A stretch of 64,000 bases of DNA from Tropicibacter alexandrii (GCF_003667315.2 NZ_RCTZ02000012.1:1-64000), one strand, 5' to 3'. Counted from the stretch's first letter, positions 30,590-42,761 are shown. Translations and numbers: made by a program. Notes: generated by a model from the letters alone, not told the origin.

Positions 30590-31731
30590 TGGATAACATA
30601 GCCGGTTCCAAGTCCTCGCTCACATGGGCTGTCCATATCTCGGTCGCGCTTCTGGTGGCGCTGTGGCTGTTCCCGACCGTGGGCCTGTTCGTCTCGTCCT
30701 TCCGCACAGCAGACCAGATCGCGACGTCCGGCTGGTGGTCGTCGCTGTCCGAACAGGAAAGCCAGAACCCGTTCATCCGGGTTTCGGGTGATCAGGTTCA
30801 GGAAGGCGACCTGTACGTCATCGAGGGCCAGCTTTTCCCTGAAACCGACGCCGAGGTCAGCGCCTGGGGCACATCCTCCCGTGAACCCGAGGCCTACGAG
30901 CCGGGGGCCGTGGTTGACCTCGGCGACGGCCAGAGCCTGATGGTGAACGAGGCGGGCGCGTTCCGCATGACCTCGGAAACCGACATGGAGGGCACCCGCC
31001 TGCCGCGGGTCTTCACCACCGCGACCACGCCGCCCGAATTCACCTTGGAGAACTATGAACAGGTGCTGGGCGGCGGCAATGGCACGGACAGCATGGCGCA
31101 GGCCTTCATCAGCACGCTGACCGTGACGATCCCGGCGACGGTCATTCCCATCGTGGTGGCCGCCTTCGCCGCCTATGCGCTGGCTTGGATGGATTTCCCG
31201 GGGCGGGCGTTGCTGGTGGCCTTTGTCGTGGGGCTGCTGGTGGTGCCGTTGCAACTGGCGCTGATCCCGCTGCTCAAGCTGCATCTGGGGATCGGCATCG
31301 GCAAGGGCTACCTTGGCGTCTGGCTGGCCCATACGGGGTTTGGCTTACCCTTGGCGATCTACCTGCTGCGAAACTACATGGTCGGCCTCCCGCGTGACAT
31401 CATCGAAAATGCCCGCGTCGACGGCGCGACCGAGTTCCAGATCTTTACCAAGATCATCCTGCCGCTCAGCTTCCCGGCACTGGCCAGTTTCGCGATCTTC
31501 CAGTTCCTGTGGACATGGAACGACCTGCTGGTGGCCAAGGTCTTTTTGATCGACGCGACGGGGCAGACCACGGTGATGACGGCTAAGATCATCGAATTGC
31601 TCGGCACCCGTGGCGGCAACTGGGAAATCCTCGCGACGGCGGCCTTCGTGTCGATCATCGTGCCGCTGATCGTCTTCTTCGCAATGCAGAAATACCTCGT
31701 GCGCGGCCTGCTGGCCGGCTCGGTGAAATAA
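30589..31731 (+). CDS. aglG: alpha-glucoside ABC transporter permease AglG
   Basis: A 380-residue MalG-type permease. After the first membrane helix (residues ~12-32) there is a long extracytoplasmic insert to about residue 150, containing an acidic GDQVQEGDLYVIEGQ segment. The canonical permease core follows, with the EAA loop IIENARVDGATEFQIFTK. The insert makes it longer than ordinary MalG proteins (~280-300 residues), which is normal for AglG. It overlaps aglF by one base. Confidence 0.94.
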   Translation: MDNIAGSKSSLTWAVHISVALLVALWLFPTVGLFVSSFRTADQIATSGWWSSLSEQESQNPFIRVSGDQVQEGDLYVIEGQLFPETDAEVSAWGTSSREPEAYEPGAVVDLGDGQSLMVNEAGAFRMTSETDMEGTRLPRVFTTATTPPEFTLENYEQVLGGGNGTDSMAQAFISTLTVTIPATVIPIVVAAFAAYALAWMDFPGRALLVAFVVGLLVVPLQLALIPLLKLHLGIGIGKGYLGVWLAHTGFGLPLAIYLLRNYMVGLPRDIIENARVDGATEFQIFTKIILPLSFPALASFAIFQFLWTWNDLLVAKVFLIDATGQTTVMTAKIIELLGTRGGNWEILATAAFVSIIVPLIVFFAMQKYLVRGLLAGSVK

Positions 31732-31745
31732 TCAACACGCGCCCC

Positions 31746-31764
31746 GGCCCCCATGCCGGGGGCC
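31746..31764 (+). other. hairpin between aglG and aglA
   Basis: A 7-bp GGCCCCC/GGGGGCC stem in the 47-bp gap between aglG and aglA. It may tune downstream expression or protect the upstream mRNA. Confidence 0.4.
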
Positions 31765-31778
31765 TACAGGATACGCTT

Positions 31779-33404
31779 ATGACACTGGACATGAACAACG
31801 ATTGGTGGCGCGGTGCGGTGATCTACCAGATCTACCCGCGCTCCTATCAGGATACCAATGGCGACGGGATCGGCGACCTTGGCGGCATCACCCAGCGGCT
31901 GCCTTACGTGGCGAGCCTTGGCGTCGATGCGATCTGGATTTCGCCCTTCTTCACCTCGCCGATGAAGGATTTCGGCTACGACGTCAGCGATTATTGCGAC
32001 GTCGACCCGATGTTCGGCACGCTGTCGGATTTCGACCTGCTGGTGGAAACCGCCCATGCCCATGGCGTGCGCGTGATGATCGACCTCGTGCTGTCGCATT
32101 CGTCGGACCAGCACCCGTGGTTCGTCGAAAGCCGTGCCTCGCGCGACAACCCCAAAGCCGACTGGTATGTCTGGGCCGACCCCAAGCTGGACGGCACGCC
32201 GCCCACCAACTGGCTGTCGATCTTTGGCGGCAGCGCATGGCAATGGGACGCCCGGCGCGAGCAATACTACCTGCACAACTTCCTGACCTCGCAGCCCGAC
32301 CTGAACTTCCACAACCCGGATGTGCAGGACGCGCTCTTGGACGTGGTGCGGTTCTGGCTGGAACGGGGCGTCGATGGCTTCCGTCTGGATACGATCAACT
32401 TCTACGTCCATGACAAGGAATTGCGCAGCAATCCCGGCCTGCCGGTGGACCAGCGCGACGACCGGATCGCGCCGCGTGTGAACCCCTACAACCACCAGGA
32501 TCACCTCTACGACAAGAACCAGCCCGAGAATATCGCCTTTCTCGAACGCTTCCGCGCGCTGCTCGACGAATATCCCGGCAAGACCGCCGTGGGCGAGGTC
32601 GGCGATGCGCAGCGCGGGCTTGAGATCATGGGGGAATACACGGCGGGCGATAACCGCGTGCACATGTGCTATTCCTTCGAGATGCTGTCGGGCAAGCAGC
32701 CCGAGGCCGACAAGGTCGCGCAGATCATGGCGGATGTGGATGACAAGGCCCCCGAGGGTTGGGCCTGCTGGGCCTATTCCAACCATGACGTGGTGCGCCA
32801 CGCCACCCGCTGGGATCTGACGCCCGCGGCGCAGCGCGCCTTTACCACGCTGATGATGTGCCTGCGCGGCTCGGTCTGCATCTATCAGGGCGAGGAACTT
32901 GGTCTGCCCGAGGCCGATGTGGCCTTCGAGGACCTGCAAGACCCCTATGGCATCGAGTTCTGGCCCGAGTTCAAGGGCCGCGACGGCTGTCGCACGCCGA
33001 TGGTCTGGGAGAAGTCCAACCAGAATGGCGGCTTCACCGAAGGGACGCCTTGGCTGCCCGTCAGCTCGGAACACGTCAACATGTGCGTGGCCGTGCAGGA
33101 AGAAGACCCGGGCGCGCTGATCCATCACTACCGCCGGGCCATTGCCTTCCGCCACGCGCATAGCGCGCTGCGGCAGGGCGATCATGACGGCGTCAAACAC
33201 ACCGGCACCGTGGTGCATTTCCAGCGCAGCGACGGCGACGAGACCCTGTTCATCGCGATCAATCTCAGCGGCGAACCGGCGGTGATCGACGCGCCCGAGG
33301 GCGATTGGCATCAGGTCGGGCAGGAACTGGGCTCGGCCGCGCCGGGACCGGATGGCAAGCTGCATCTGGGCCCGTGGCAACCGGCGCTGGCATTGAAGAA
33401 ATAG
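31779..33404 (+). CDS. aglA: alpha-glucosidase, GH13 family
   Basis: A 541-residue glycoside hydrolase family 13 enzyme. It has no signal peptide, so it hydrolyses imported alpha-glucosides in the cytoplasm. Family blocks are WWRGAVIYQIYPRSYQDTNG at the N-terminus, DLVLSHSSDQHPWF, GFRLDTINF with nucleophile Asp204, AVGEVGD with acid/base Glu273, and SNHDVVRHATR with Asp337. It sits between the permease and ATPase genes, as in S. meliloti aglEFGAK. Confidence 0.95.
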   Translation: MTLDMNNDWWRGAVIYQIYPRSYQDTNGDGIGDLGGITQRLPYVASLGVDAIWISPFFTSPMKDFGYDVSDYCDVDPMFGTLSDFDLLVETAHAHGVRVMIDLVLSHSSDQHPWFVESRASRDNPKADWYVWADPKLDGTPPTNWLSIFGGSAWQWDARREQYYLHNFLTSQPDLNFHNPDVQDALLDVVRFWLERGVDGFRLDTINFYVHDKELRSNPGLPVDQRDDRIAPRVNPYNHQDHLYDKNQPENIAFLERFRALLDEYPGKTAVGEVGDAQRGLEIMGEYTAGDNRVHMCYSFEMLSGKQPEADKVAQIMADVDDKAPEGWACWAYSNHDVVRHATRWDLTPAAQRAFTTLMMCLRGSVCIYQGEELGLPEADVAFEDLQDPYGIEFWPEFKGRDGCRTPMVWEKSNQNGGFTEGTPWLPVSSEHVNMCVAVQEEDPGALIHHYRRAIAFRHAHSALRQGDHDGVKHTGTVVHFQRSDGDETLFIAINLSGEPAVIDAPEGDWHQVGQELGSAAPGPDGKLHLGPWQPALALKK

Positions 33405-33417
33405 GGGGAGGGGACAC

Positions 33418-34506
<1,089 letters not shown>

Positions 34507-34514
34507 CAAACGAA

Positions 34515-34541
34515 ACGCCCGGGGCCGCGCGCCTCGGGCGT
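34515..34541. terminator. terminator of agl operon (convergent with rhodanese gene)
   Basis: A 10-bp stem ACGCCCGGGG/CCTCGGGCGT with one G-T pair starts 9 bp after the aglK stop. There is no long T tract. Confidence 0.55.
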
Positions 34542-34563
34542 CCTACGATCCACGGTGATCGGG

Positions 34564-34917
34564 TCACTTCACCAGTTGACCGCCGGCCTGCACCCAATGG
34601 CCAAGACCGCCGATATTGTGCACCTCGTGCCCCATTCTGGACAGCATGCCCTTGGCCATGCCCGACCGCGCACCCGAAGCGCAATAGACGCAGACCGGCT
34701 TGCCCCGTTTCAACTCGGGCAGACATTCGGGCGAGGACGGATCAGCGCGCATCCGCAGCGCCGCAGTTGGAATGGCGATCGCTCCCTTGGCCTTGCCGCT
34801 TTGGGCGATCTCCGTCGGTTCGCGGATGTCGATCAGGACGATTTCGCCGGTCTCGGCCTTTGCGATGGCCTCGGCGACGGGCATGTCGTTGGAACGGGTG
34901 TTGAGGAAGGCAAACAT
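34564..34917 (-). CDS. rhodanese-like domain protein
   Basis: A 117-residue single rhodanese domain (sulfurtransferase fold). The active-site loop is CVYCASGARS, where the second Cys is the likely persulfide carrier. VLIDIREPTEIAQSGKAKGA is the typical CH2A block. The start MFAFLN at 34917 has GGAGA upstream; an in-frame upstream ATG would add nine residues. Physiological acceptor unknown. It is divergent from uvrA. Confidence 0.9.
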   Translation of the reverse strand: MFAFLNTRSNDMPVAEAIAKAETGEIVLIDIREPTEIAQSGKAKGAIAIPTAALRMRADPSSPECLPELKRGKPVCVYCASGARSGMAKGMLSRMGHEVHNIGGLGHWVQAGGQLVK

Positions 34918-34988
34918 TTCAGCGTCTCCATGCTGCAGTTGCACATTTATATATATTCTTAAAGTCGAATGTAAAGGGGAGATGACAG

Positions 34989-35003
34989 GTTCATGATCTG
35001 TTC
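34989..35003 (+). promoter_or_regulatory. LexA (SOS) box of uvrA
   Basis: GTTC at 34989-34992 and GTTC at 35000-35003 are separated by exactly 7 bp. This is the direct-repeat LexA site GTTC-N7-GTTC known from alphaproteobacteria. It lies 72-86 bp before the uvrA start. Confidence 0.8.
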
Positions 35004-35074
35004 ACTTTTTCCCATTGGCCGTATCGCGCATTTCCACTATGTACCGTTCTGTTGCCATGAAGCGGGGGCAGGTC

Positions 35075-37933
<2,859 letters not shown>

Positions 37934-37937
37934 GGGG

Positions 37938-38031
37938 CAAGCCGCTTCGAAGCGGCTTGGATCAAGCGGGTTGCAACCCGCTTCATACCGCGTTTCCAAA
38001 CGCGGCAAACAAGGCCCTTCGAAGGGCCTTG
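37938..38031. repeat. cluster of four palindromes after uvrA
   Basis: Four perfect palindromes follow each other: 37938-37959 (CAA-GCCG-CTTCGAAG-CGGC-TTG), 37964-37983 (AAGCGGGTTGCAACCCGCTT), 37988-38005 (CCGCGTTTCCAAACGCGG) and 38010-38031 (CAA-GGCC-CTTCGAAG-GGCC-TTG). The last is identical to 4411-4432. They sit between the convergent uvrA and DUF2892 genes. Confidence 0.9.
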
Positions 38032-38045
38032 CCCGTGCCTGACGC

Positions 38046-38243
38046 TCAGCGTTTGCAGGTATTGATGCCGAGGATCGCGTAGGGCGGGCACGACCCCATG
38101 GCCGAGGTCGCCAGCATCAAGACGGCCACCACCAGTGCGACCCATTTCAAAGCGCCGGCCAGTGTGAAGAACAGCACCAGCGCAATCACGCCGACGATGG
38201 CGCGGATGATCCGGTCGATCTGACCCATATTCTTTGCAAACAT
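38046..38243 (-). CDS. DUF2892 (YgaP transmembrane-like) protein
   Basis: A 65-residue membrane protein of the DUF2892 family: MGQIDRIIRAIVGV, two hydrophobic helices, and the C-terminal CPPYAILGINTC with two cysteines, as in the transmembrane part of YgaP-type rhodaneses. Start 38243 (MFAKNMG) has GTGGGG upstream; ATG 38258 is the alternative. Function unknown. Confidence 0.85.
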   Translation of the reverse strand: MFAKNMGQIDRIIRAIVGVIALVLFFTLAGALKWVALVVAVLMLATSAMGSCPPYAILGINTCKR

Positions 38244-38344
38244 TTCATAGCCCCACATAAAGGTTGATCTGAGACTGACGTTACCAACGCCTTCCGTGAT
38301 TCGAATATGATTTGCATCAAACTCGCGGAATTGTGTGGGTGGCC

Positions 38345-39217
38345 TCAGCCGCGCCCGCGTTTCTCGAACCGGGGCAGCATCGCGCTGAAATCCATGCCTT
38401 TGCCATCCTCGTCCTCGACGAAACGGCGGTACAACTCCATCGCGGCTTGCCCCATGGGCGTGTCGGCATCGGCGGCCTCGGCCGCTTGTTGGCTCAGGCG
38501 CAGGTCCTTCAGCATCAGATCGGCGGCAAATCCGGGCCGATACCCGTTGTCTGAGGGCGATTGAGGGCCGATTCCGGGTGCCGGGCAATAGGCGTTCATC
38601 GACCAGCTGTAGCCCGACGAGGTGGACACCACGTCGAACATCGCTTGCCGGTCCAGACCCAGCTTGTCGGCCAGGGCAAAGGCCTCGCAGGTCGCGATCA
38701 TCGTCACGCCGAGGATCATGTTGTTGCAGATCTTGGCGGCCTGCCCGTTGCCCGCCGGGCCGCAATGAACGGCCTTCTGGCCCATGATGTCGAAGAGGGG
38801 TTTGGCGGTTGCGAAGGCGTCGGCCCCGCCGCCGACCATGAAGGTCAGCGTACCGTTGGTCGCGCCACCGACGCCGCCCGAAACAGGCGCGTCCAGCGCG
38901 CCAAGACCGGCCTCCTCGGCCATGACTGCCACGGCACGGGCCGAGTCCACATCGACGGTCGAGCAATCCAGCAGCACCGCGCCCTTGGCCATGGCCGGGA
39001 TGATCTTGGCGGCAACCTCGCGAAGGATCGCGCCATTGGGCAGCATGGTGATGACCACATCCGCGCCCTGCGCGGCTTCCACCGCCGAAGCGACCGACGT
39101 CACGCCCTCGGCTTTCGTCCCGGCCACGTCAAAGCCGTGCACCCCATGCCCCGCCTTGGCGAGATTGGCCGCCATCGGCGCGCCCATATTGCCCAGCCCG
39201 ATAAATCCGATCTTCAT
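38345..39217 (-). CDS. mmsB: 3-hydroxyisobutyrate dehydrogenase (internal start of the fused frame)
   Basis: A 290-residue beta-hydroxyacid dehydrogenase, NAD-dependent, converting 3-hydroxyisobutyrate to methylmalonate semialdehyde. The N-terminal Rossmann signature is IGFIGLGNMGAPMAANL (residues 3-19). DAPVSGGVGGATNGTLTFM contains the substrate-binding loop, and GNGQAAKICNNM contains the catalytic Lys. Length and N-terminus match free-standing MmsB. CAGGGAGAGAGCG before ATG 39217 supports independent translation within the longer frame. Confidence 0.85.
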   Translation of the reverse strand: MKIGFIGLGNMGAPMAANLAKAGHGVHGFDVAGTKAEGVTSVASAVEAAQGADVVITMLPNGAILREVAAKIIPAMAKGAVLLDCSTVDVDSARAVAVMAEEAGLGALDAPVSGGVGGATNGTLTFMVGGGADAFATAKPLFDIMGQKAVHCGPAGNGQAAKICNNMILGVTMIATCEAFALADKLGLDRQAMFDVVSTSSGYSWSMNAYCPAPGIGPQSPSDNGYRPGFAADLMLKDLRLSQQAAEAADADTPMGQAAMELYRRFVEDEDGKGMDFSAMLPRFEKRGRG

Positions 39218-40261
39218 CGCTCTCTCCCTGAAATCCAGTTTGTCCCGCCCGAGCGGCATCAGCATCTTTGACACATCGACCGCCGGCACCCGGTCCAGCG
39301 CGTGGCGCCAATGCGGCGTGCGGTCCTTGTCGATGATCGCCGCTCGGATGCCCTCGAGAAAGTCGCCATGTTCCATGATGCGGAAACTCACCCGGAATTC
39401 CAGTTCCAACGCGTCGCGGATCGTCAGGTGTTGTTTCGTCCGCAGCCGGTGGATCATGTCCAGCGCGACCGCCATGGACAGGGGCGCGTTGCGGGAGAGG
39501 GACTTGAGCGTCTTTTCCGCAAACGCGCTGCCGTCGTTGCGCAGCAGGTTCAGGATGTCGGTCAGCGTCTCGCCACCGAAGAGGCGGTCGATCTCGGGTT
39601 GCTGCGCGGCCAGCGCGCTGTCCGGGGGCCTTTGCGCCGCGTCTTCGATTTCGGCCGGATCACCGGTTTCGCAGAGGCGGGCCTTGAGCGGCTCCCAGCC
39701 CTCTTGCGGCACGAAGCTGTCGGCAAAGCCCGCATGGATCGCATCCGCGCCGTCCATGCGCGCTGCGGTCAGGCCCAGATATTCCCCCAACCGCCCCGGA
39801 GCCCGCGCCAAAAGGTACGTGCCGCCCACATCCGGCACAAAGCCGATGCCAACCTCGGGCATCGAGACCTGAGTGGTCTCGCAGGTGATGCGGTGGCTGC
39901 AATGACCGCCCAGACCCACGCCACCACCCATGACGAAACCGTGCAGGAACGATACGATCGGCTTGGGGTATTCGGCCAGCTTGGCGTTCAGCCGGTACTC
40001 GTCGCGCCAGAATTGGCGCCCATAGGCATAGTCGCCGTCCATGCCGGTGCGGTACATCTCGGCGATGTCGCCGCCCGCGCAAAAGGCGCGGTCGCCCGCA
40101 GCATCGAGCAGGATCAGCGCGACCGCAGGGTCGTCCCGCCAGCGGTCCAGCGCGTCCTCGATGGCGAGGCACATGTCGTAGGACAGGGCGTTCAGCGCCT
40201 TTTCCCGGGTCAGGGTGATGCGCCCGGCGCGGCCTTCGATGCGGATATGGAGGTCTGACAT
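38345..40261 (-). CDS. 3-hydroxyisobutyryl-CoA hydrolase fused in frame to 3-hydroxyisobutyrate dehydrogenase
   Basis: One uninterrupted 638-residue frame. Residues 1-348 are an enoyl-CoA hydratase/isomerase-fold 3-hydroxyisobutyryl-CoA hydrolase (CAGGDIAEMY oxyanion block, FVMGGGVGLGGHCSHRI, MPEVGIGFVPDVGG). Residues 349-638 are 3-hydroxyisobutyrate dehydrogenase. These are consecutive steps of valine degradation and are usually separate proteins. No stop codon lies between them (junction LDFRER-AMKIGFIG). A good GGGAGAG ribosome-binding site precedes the dehydrogenase ATG, so the dehydrogenase may also be made alone. A lost stop codon, or a sequencing error at the junction, could each explain this. 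The acyl-CoA dehydrogenase gene is 90 bp upstream. Confidence 0.85.
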   Translation of the reverse strand: MSDLHIRIEGRAGRITLTREKALNALSYDMCLAIEDALDRWRDDPAVALILLDAAGDRAFCAGGDIAEMYRTGMDGDYAYGRQFWRDEYRLNAKLAEYPKPIVSFLHGFVMGGGVGLGGHCSHRITCETTQVSMPEVGIGFVPDVGGTYLLARAPGRLGEYLGLTAARMDGADAIHAGFADSFVPQEGWEPLKARLCETGDPAEIEDAAQRPPDSALAAQQPEIDRLFGGETLTDILNLLRNDGSAFAEKTLKSLSRNAPLSMAVALDMIHRLRTKQHLTIRDALELEFRVSFRIMEHGDFLEGIRAAIIDKDRTPHWRHALDRVPAVDVSKMLMPLGRDKLDFRERAMKIGFIGLGNMGAPMAANLAKAGHGVHGFDVAGTKAEGVTSVASAVEAAQGADVVITMLPNGAILREVAAKIIPAMAKGAVLLDCSTVDVDSARAVAVMAEEAGLGALDAPVSGGVGGATNGTLTFMVGGGADAFATAKPLFDIMGQKAVHCGPAGNGQAAKICNNMILGVTMIATCEAFALADKLGLDRQAMFDVVSTSSGYSWSMNAYCPAPGIGPQSPSDNGYRPGFAADLMLKDLRLSQQAAEAADADTPMGQAAMELYRRFVEDEDGKGMDFSAMLPRFEKRGRG

Positions 40262-40293
40262 TTGGGAGGTGGTCCTTGCGTTGAGGGCAGGAC

Positions 40294-40340
40294 CGGGGGC
40301 GCTGCCCCCGGACCCCCGCGGTATTTTGGGCCAGAAGAAA
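40294..40340. repeat. dispersed G/C-rich intergenic repeat, copy 2
   Basis: GGGGGCGCTGCCCCC, GACCCCCG and CGGTATTTTGGGCCAGAAGA occur in the same order as in the 19841-19911 copy. It lies between the acyl-CoA dehydrogenase stop and the hydrolase start. Confidence 0.7.
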
Positions 40341-40351
40341 CCGGCGCCGGG

Positions 40352-41491
40352 TTACCGGGCGAGCATTTGCCGTGCCACGATCAGGCGCATGATCTCGTTC
40401 GTGCCTTCGAGGATCTGGTGGACGCGAAGGTCGCGGACCAGCTTTTCGATGCCGTAATCGGCGAGGTAGCCGTAGCCGCCATGCAGTTGCAGGCATTGGT
40501 CGACGATGCGGGACCCGGCCTCGGTGACGAATTTCTTGGCCATGGCGCAGAATTTCGTGGCATCGGGCGCGCCGGTGTCCAGCTTCCATGCCGCCTGACG
40601 CAGGAAGGTGCGCGCGGCTTGCAGTTCGATTTCCATATCGGCAAGGCGGAATTGCAGGGCTTGAAACTGGTCGATGCTTTGGCCGAATGCCTTGCGTTCG
40701 GACATGTATTGCAGCGTCATGTTCAGCGCGGTCTGCGCGGCGCCAAGCGAGCAGGCCGCGATGTTCAGGCGGCCGCCATCCAGCCCCGCCATGGCGTATT
40801 TGAAGCCGTGGCCTTCCTCGCCGACCAACGCGTCATGCGGGACGGTACAATCGTCGAACTGGACCTGCCGGGTCGGCTGGCTTTTCCAGCCCATCTTGTC
40901 CTCGAGCCCGCCAAAGGACAGGCCGGGCGTGCCGTCCTCGACATATACCGTCGAGATGCCGCGCGGTCCGTCCTCGCCGGTGCGGCACATGACGACATAG
41001 GCGTCGGAGTAGCCGCCGCCCGAGATGAACGCCTTCGTCCCGTTGAGCTTATAGCCTTCGTTGGTCTTTTCCGCGCGGGTCTTGAGCGCCGCCGCGTCCG
41101 AGCCGCTGCCCGGTTCGGTCAGGCAGTAGGACAGCACGGTTTCAAGGGTCAGGGCCTTGGGCAGGATGCGCGCCTTCATCTCGTCGCTGGCAAAGCTGTC
41201 GATCATCCGGGCGCACATGTTGTGGATCGACAGGAAGGCCGCGACCGAGGGGCAGGCCATCGACAGCGCTTCGAAGATCAGCGTGGCGTCGAGCCGGGTC
41301 AGACCCGCGCCGCCGGCCTCCTCCGACACGTAGATGCCGCCCAGACCAAGCGTGCCAAGTTCCGGCCAAAGGGTTTTTGGGATGGTGCCCTCGGCTTCCC
41401 ACTGGCGGGCATGGGGGGCGATGTGCTCTTGCCCGAATGCGTGGGCCATGTCGAAGATGGCGGATTGTTCCTCGGTCAGCGCGAAATCCAT
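40352..41491 (-). CDS. acyl-CoA dehydrogenase (probable isobutyryl-CoA dehydrogenase)
   Basis: A 379-residue FAD-dependent acyl-CoA dehydrogenase. It shows YCLTEPGSGSDAAAL (flavin/substrate region), GTKAFISGGGYSDAYVVM, and the C-terminal QILEGTNEIMR. Members next to HIB-CoA hydrolase and mmsB normally act on isobutyryl-CoA in valine breakdown. Electrons would pass to ETF. A TGAAC-GCTT-GTTCA inverted repeat lies 24 bp upstream of the start and may be its operator. Confidence 0.93.
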   Translation of the reverse strand: MDFALTEEQSAIFDMAHAFGQEHIAPHARQWEAEGTIPKTLWPELGTLGLGGIYVSEEAGGAGLTRLDATLIFEALSMACPSVAAFLSIHNMCARMIDSFASDEMKARILPKALTLETVLSYCLTEPGSGSDAAALKTRAEKTNEGYKLNGTKAFISGGGYSDAYVVMCRTGEDGPRGISTVYVEDGTPGLSFGGLEDKMGWKSQPTRQVQFDDCTVPHDALVGEEGHGFKYAMAGLDGGRLNIAACSLGAAQTALNMTLQYMSERKAFGQSIDQFQALQFRLADMEIELQAARTFLRQAAWKLDTGAPDATKFCAMAKKFVTEAGSRIVDQCLQLHGGYGYLADYGIEKLVRDLRVHQILEGTNEIMRLIVARQMLAR

Positions 41492-41514
41492 CGCAGCTTC
41501 CTCCCCAGCTTTAA

Positions 41515-41528
41515 TGAACGCTTGTTCA
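41515..41528. promoter_or_regulatory. candidate TetR-type operator
   Basis: TGAACGCTTGTTCA, arms TGAAC/GTTCA around GCTT, 24-37 bp upstream of the acyl-CoA dehydrogenase start. It resembles sites of TetR-family regulators of fatty-acid or branched-chain catabolism (FadP/PsrA type). No such regulator is in the window. Confidence 0.4.
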
Positions 41529-41627
41529 GATTGTGGCGCAAGGGCGGACCGGATGCAAGCGGGCAGGGTGCAGGGCGGCTTTGCATTTGTGCAAAGCGTC
41601 TACGCAAAAGCGGCGGCGTTGTTTGCG

Positions 41628-42761
41628 TTAACGCGGCACGGACGCGCGGATCACCTCTTCGACGCGCGCCAGCCCCTTGGCATTGTCGAACTTCGCCTCA
41701 GCCGTGGCGCGGGCGGCGGCTGCCATGGGGGCGCGGTCTGGCATGTCGAGGATTTCCCCGATCTGTTCGGCGAACCCGGCCTCGTCCCATTCCGCGACCA
41801 AAAGCCCGTTTACCCCGTGTTCGACGGCTTCCGGAATCCCCGCATGACGCGTCGACAGGGTGATGCAGCCGCAGGCCAGCGCCTCTTGGATGGCGGTGGG
41901 CAGGCCCTCGGTATTGCCGTTCTGGGCGGTGACCGAATGCTGGAGAAACACCTCGGTGGTCAGAAGATGCTGGCGCACCTGATCATGGGGCAGGGCACCG
42001 GTAAAGGTCACCTGCTGCGCCACGCCCAACTCCCGCGCCAGCGCACGGCAGTCTTCCAGCAAGGCCCCGTCGCCGATGAAGGTCAGATGCGCGTCACGCC
42101 CGGCGGCGGCCTTGGCAAAGGCACGCAAGGTCACCTGCGGTGCCTTCTTTTCCACCATGCGCCCGACCGCCAGAAAGGACCCTGGGCGCTTATCGCCGGG
42201 CGCAAAGCGCCGGATGTCCACGCCCGATGGCACCACATGCGCATTGTCATGGCGAATGCCATGGGCTGCGAGGTTGTCCAGCAGGAACTGGCTGACCGAG
42301 AACATGCCCGCAAGGCGCGGCATCATCATCCGATAGGACCGCACCCGCTGGCGCGAGCGCAGCGCCGCCGAGGCATCGGTGCCGCGCCAATAGGTAAAGA
42401 CCGGCAGGCCCAGATCATTGCCAAGCTGCGCCACCACCAGCGCCTGCGTGCCGAACTCCGCGAGGATCACCTCTACGTCCTGCGCGCGCAGAAACGCCGC
42501 CAGCGCGCGGCGGTTGTCGCCGAAAGGTAGGCGCGAGGTGCCATGCAGCGCCGCCCCCACCGCCGCCGCAACAGGCGCGCGCAGCTTGTCAGCCACCGTC
42601 AACCGCCCGCGCCGTTCGAAGATCGGCTTGCCCAGCGGATCCTCACCGTTGAATCGCCCGGCGATCACGCAGGTCTGCCCGCCGAACATGTGCTCGATAT
42701 GGCGGTTGATGAAGGTCTCCCCCATCACGAAATAATCCGATGTGGCAATGGCGACTTTCAT
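41628..42761 (-). CDS. glycosyltransferase (GT4-like)
   Basis: A 377-residue glycosyltransferase of GT-B fold. The C-terminal half contains the GT4 nucleotide-sugar signature region (AIQEALACGCITLSTRHAGIPEAVEHG) with the conserved E...E spacing. The middle contains VPSGVDIRRF and LAVGRMVEKKAPQ. No signal peptide is seen; such enzymes act at the cytoplasmic membrane in polysaccharide or lipid glycosylation. The start MKVAIATSDYF at 42761 has AAGG upstream. There are no other surface-polysaccharide genes nearby, so the acceptor is unknown. Confidence 0.87.
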   Translation of the reverse strand: MKVAIATSDYFVMGETFINRHIEHMFGGQTCVIAGRFNGEDPLGKPIFERRGRLTVADKLRAPVAAAVGAALHGTSRLPFGDNRRALAAFLRAQDVEVILAEFGTQALVVAQLGNDLGLPVFTYWRGTDASAALRSRQRVRSYRMMMPRLAGMFSVSQFLLDNLAAHGIRHDNAHVVPSGVDIRRFAPGDKRPGSFLAVGRMVEKKAPQVTLRAFAKAAAGRDAHLTFIGDGALLEDCRALARELGVAQQVTFTGALPHDQVRQHLLTTEVFLQHSVTAQNGNTEGLPTAIQEALACGCITLSTRHAGIPEAVEHGVNGLLVAEWDEAGFAEQIGEILDMPDRAPMAAAARATAEAKFDNAKGLARVEEVIRASVPR

